NCBI GenBank assembly: GCA_002371615.1
Contig: DFGA01000015.1
Coordinates: 1 to 8,532, forward strand
Direction: 5' to 3'
Length of the DNA: 8,532 nt
Source: Lachnospiraceae bacterium UBA3762
GTDB lineage: Bacteria; Bacillota; Clostridia; Lachnospirales; Lachnospiraceae
In this document: positions 6,596 through 8,532 of the stretch, piece after piece
How the letters are laid out: every line of letters begins with the position of its first letter
Position numbering within the stretch: the first letter of the stretch is position 1
Position numbers and translations under genes: made by a program
The notes under the pieces: model-generated
Database searches by the model: none
Seen by the model: only the letters and a program-made list of their open reading frames with translations
Told to the model about the DNA's origin: nothing

Positions 6596-6939
6596 AGCAT
6601 CTCGGCGGAAATAAGACTGTCATCGCAACCACTTACCTCCGGCACGTCAGTGCACTCTGCAGAATACCGCTCTTTAACGGTAACCAATCCTTCTCGCCTT
6701 ATACCAGCAATAACGGCATTGGCTATCTTGCGGACAATCTCATCCGATATATCAGTTCCCGATGGTTTTGCTGATGACATCTTTTCTCTTCCGTCCGTCA
6801 GATAATGATGGATCGCCTCAGCAATGATTTTCGAATAAGGTATCTTATCATTGTTTCTTCTCAGATAATCATATGCTGCCATCTCCAGCTCATCATCCTT
6901 ATGGAATCTCACATGGATACTTTCCGTTCTGTTTTCCAT
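6574..6939 (-). CDS. Ribbon-helix-helix protein, likely ParR-like partner of ParM
   Basis: This 121-residue protein is encoded one base after the parM stop, with AAGGAA seven bases before the ATG at 6939, so the two are almost certainly co-transcribed. The N-terminus (ESIHVRFHKDDELEMAAYDYLRR, about 6-28, then PYSKIIAEAIHHYL, 34-47) fits a strand-helix-helix DNA-binding fold. The remainder is polar, with a helical segment ISDEIVRKIANAVIAGIRR at 64-82 and an acidic, Cys-containing tail. In type II partition systems the gene after parM encodes ParR, which binds the centromere and joins it to the filament. This role is inferred from position and fold; I do not recognise the specific family. Confidence 0.7.
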   Translation of the reverse strand: MENRTESIHVRFHKDDELEMAAYDYLRRNNDKIPYSKIIAEAIHHYLTDGREKMSSAKPSGTDISDEIVRKIANAVIAGIRREGLVTVKERYSAECTDVPEVSGCDDSLISAEMLDFACDR

Positions 6940-6940
6940 A

Positions 6941-7870
6941 TCACATTTCCTTATTCCTCTTCATGACCTGCATGGCAAGATTGGCGTACCCGTTTGCATT
7001 TGCGTGAATATCATCAATGATGTTTACACCTGTCACAGACTCAATATCCGAAAAGTTTCTCATGATCCTCGCTCCTCCGCCAATCACATAAAGTGTTATA
7101 AGACCGGGCTTGAACCCGTTATTCTCTATCTTTCCTGTAAGTGTTCTGCAATATTCCTTGGCATCCTCAGCTATGATCTTTGTAAGTTCGCTTTCGGACC
7201 CGTCACATCCCTTAATGAGAAATTCATCAATGATGTCATCATCAAAATCTGTATGCAGGATGGATGAAATATCCCGCCTGATCTTTTCCTTGCATGTCCC
7301 GACTCCGTACTTTTCCGTATTGGTACTTCTCTCGATAGGTCGCATATCATTGATATGCATTGAATCAACTGTACCTGACCCGATATCGACGATCATATTT
7401 CTACCAGTCATGTTATATCTTCCGATCACAGCGGAAAACCCTTGTGGAAATACATAAGTTTCAATAATCTCGATGTGATAATCACGCTCCTTGTATGTCA
7501 GATCGATTACAGGGTTTCTCATGATATATTCCCTGAACTTTGCCTTTTCAGCACCTCCACACCACGTGAGCGGAAGTCCGACTGCCAGTATCACCGATAC
7601 ATTGGTAAATCCCCTGTATTCAAGTTCCTTAACAAGAGAAGCGATCGTCAGATAGTAGTGCTCCTCCGATCCGGTCTTGTCACTTGTAAACTCCATTCCG
7701 GATTCGCCAAAAACCACATACTTCCCGTCAAGTCTGTAATAATCTTTGGATACGATCGGTTCCCGATCACCGACACTTACTCCGCTTTTGATAATAGTGT
7801 TCTCGCTCTTTGTGTTTCCGTAACCGTTATCAATTCCTATAACAACATCCTTAATCTTTAAACTGCTCAT
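6941..7870 (-). CDS. parM: ParM/StbA-family actin-like plasmid segregation protein
   Basis: This 309-residue actin-like ATPase would form filaments that move plasmid copies apart. The nucleotide-binding motifs are clear: phosphate-1 VIGIDNGYGNTK at 10-21 (Asp14), phosphate-2 IVDIGSGTVDS at 160-170 and the adenosine motif YVIGGGAR near 261-268. ILAVGLPL at 94-101 and KYGVGTCKEKIRRDI near 187-201 are also typical. The ATG at 7870 has AGAGAGG nine bases upstream. It follows the repA stop by 36 bases and leads into the RHH gene, giving a replication-partition operon. Length is normal for the family (about 300-330). Confidence 0.9.
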   Translation of the reverse strand: MSSLKIKDVVIGIDNGYGNTKSENTIIKSGVSVGDREPIVSKDYYRLDGKYVVFGESGMEFTSDKTGSEEHYYLTIASLVKELEYRGFTNVSVILAVGLPLTWCGGAEKAKFREYIMRNPVIDLTYKERDYHIEIIETYVFPQGFSAVIGRYNMTGRNMIVDIGSGTVDSMHINDMRPIERSTNTEKYGVGTCKEKIRRDISSILHTDFDDDIIDEFLIKGCDGSESELTKIIAEDAKEYCRTLTGKIENNGFKPGLITLYVIGGGARIMRNFSDIESVTGVNIIDDIHANANGYANLAMQVMKRNKEM

Positions 7871-7906
7871 TCTTTTATTCCTCTCTTTCTGTAAATAAAC
7901 AATTAA

Positions 7907-8437
7907 TCAACAACATAACGCCTCCAACCGGTTATAAAACTCCGGACTGTATTCTCTCTCCGAGAAACTGAAAAATCCTCCCCTCCCTTTTGATCTGATT
8001 GATTTGTTATTATTCATTTCTGTATTATTTATATAGTTATTATTTGTGGTGACTTTCTCAACCTCCTGAGATTGAAAATTTGATGTATCAAGAGATTGAA
8101 TATCTCCACTCCCAGAGATTGAAGTAGTCAATTCCCGGGGATTGATTTTCTCAATGTCCGCAAAATTCTTAACAAAGATAATGTCTGCCCTGTTAAGACC
8201 CTGCTTTTTTCTCTCGATGAGTCCGATCCCCTCAAGTTCTTTAAGCATCTTAGTGACTGTAGTATTACAAACACCAAGATCTTCCATTATTGCTTTAACA
8301 GGATAAAAGATGTAGACTCTTCCCTCCTTGTCGAACCAGTTATTCTTCCGGGACAGCCTGGTACGGTCCATCATCATTCCATACAGTACCTTCGCGTCTA
8401 TGGATATCTTCTTGAAATAGCTGTTTGTGAACATCAA
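7907..8437 (-). CDS. repA: RepA_N-family replication initiator, short form, 5' end uncertain
   Basis: The limits given use the first usual start codon in frame, TTG at 8437 (ATG at 8434 is next), giving 176 residues. Conserved RepA_N sequence is clear: SYFKKISIDAKVLYGMMMDR, then NNWFDKEGRVYIFY, then a winged-helix region MEDLGVCNTTVTKMLKELEGIGLIERKKQG. A polar Asn/Ser-rich linker (about 105-145) and a short tail FFSFSEREYSPEFYNRLEAL follow. In-frame homology continues upstream of the TTG as YFYGDEVHKYHFYTIPK, up to about 8500 (codon ATT), with an amber codon at 8507-8509. The called start therefore cuts into the domain. Neither candidate start has a good ribosome site. It may be a rare-start gene or a 5'-damaged one. 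Confidence 0.8.
   Translation of the reverse strand: MMFTNSYFKKISIDAKVLYGMMMDRTRLSRKNNWFDKEGRVYIFYPVKAIMEDLGVCNTTVTKMLKELEGIGLIERKKQGLNRADIIFVKNFADIEKINPRELTTSISGSGDIQSLDTSNFQSQEVEKVTTNNNYINNTEMNNNKSIRSKGRGGFFSFSEREYSPEFYNRLEALCC
7998..8045. other. AT-rich tract, possible DNA-unwinding element
   Basis: Only six of 48 bases are G or C, and GTTATTATT occurs twice (8006-8014 and 8036-8044). It codes for the Asn-rich linker of RepA and directly adjoins the iteron-like repeats. Origins of this plasmid class combine initiator repeats with an easily melted tract; the assignment is inferred from position and composition. Confidence 0.45.
8068..8146. repeat. oriV: Four iteron-like direct repeats inside repA (probable replication origin)
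   Basis: GAGATTGAA occurs at 8068-8076, 8092-8100 and 8115-8123, with a variant GGGATTGAT at 8138-8146. The steps are 24, 23 and 23 bases, about two helical turns. Because 23 is not a multiple of three, the repeat is read in all three codon phases (minus strand ATC-AAT, TCA-ATC, CAA-TCT), so it is conserved as DNA rather than as peptide. RepA_N plasmids are known to carry their origin in the middle of the rep gene, which fits this position. Confidence 0.65.
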
Positions 8438-8532
8438 CTTCGGTATTGTATAAAAATGATATTTATGAACCTCATCCCCATAGAAGTACCCGAAGGTAAT
8501 TCGTAAGCGCTAAATATTTCGGCGGATAGAAT

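Larger units (their letters stand above)
4592..8532 (-). mobile_element. Plasmid-type backbone (replication, partition, mobilisation), possibly integrated
   Basis: repA, parM, an RHH partner, an oriT-like region, mobC and mobA occur consecutively in one direction next to a core pst operon. This is the gene set of a small mobilisable plasmid. No type IV secretion gene is present, so transfer would need a helper element. No integrase is seen and the right limit lies beyond the window; the left limit is set only by the composition change near 4592 and is approximate. A secondary replicon carrying both parts is the alternative. Confidence 0.55.

Noticed and set aside
8068..8146. CRISPR array
   Set aside because: Repeats are only about 9 bases with 14-15 base gaps and lie inside a coding sequence, so iterons are the better reading.

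Overview
The window joins a chromosomal phosphate-uptake operon to a plasmid-type backbone. All genes lie on the minus strand, so the reading order runs from the right end of the window to the left. The moderately low GC content, strong AGGAGG-type ribosome sites, a lipoprotein PstS and the RepA_N, MobC and MOBP families point to a Firmicute. A gut or rumen Lachnospiraceae (Butyrivibrio/Roseburia-like) is my best guess, from protein style only.

Left part (1-4377): pstS-pstC-pstA-pstB-phoU in canonical order, with gaps or overlaps of at most about 20 bases; phoU runs off the left edge. PstS captures phosphate outside the membrane, PstC/PstA form the channel, PstB supplies ATP hydrolysis and PhoU couples transport to Pho signalling. 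Just upstream of pstS is a small gene for an unrecognised 78-residue protein with two membrane segments. Both pstS and this small gene are preceded by TTTTAC-type repeats with the same 11 and 23 base spacing, which I read as two PhoP/PhoB boxes. This suggests the small protein belongs to the Pho regulon.

Middle (4378-4784): no convincing gene. An AT-rich stretch is followed by an abruptly GC-rich block of about 190 bases, built of imperfect inverted and direct repeats, next to the mob genes. It may mark an element end or a folded RNA/DNA site.

Right part (4785-8532): repA (RepA_N initiator, 5' end unresolved), parM (actin-like segregation ATPase), a ribbon-helix-helix protein likely to be its DNA adaptor, a region of hairpins that looks like oriT, mobC and mobA (MOBP relaxase). 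These would provide replication, partition and mobilisation. Four 23-24 base repeats with a neighbouring AT-rich tract lie inside repA and look like an embedded replication origin. No integrase, resistance or other cargo gene is visible. The segment is therefore either an integrated mobilisable plasmid whose other end lies beyond the window, or part of a secondary replicon that also carries pst.

The most interesting signals are the matched Pho boxes, the iterons that run through all three codon phases of repA, the start-less conserved N-terminus of RepA, the nested inverted repeats between the partition and mob genes, and the GC-rich repeat block at 4592-4780.
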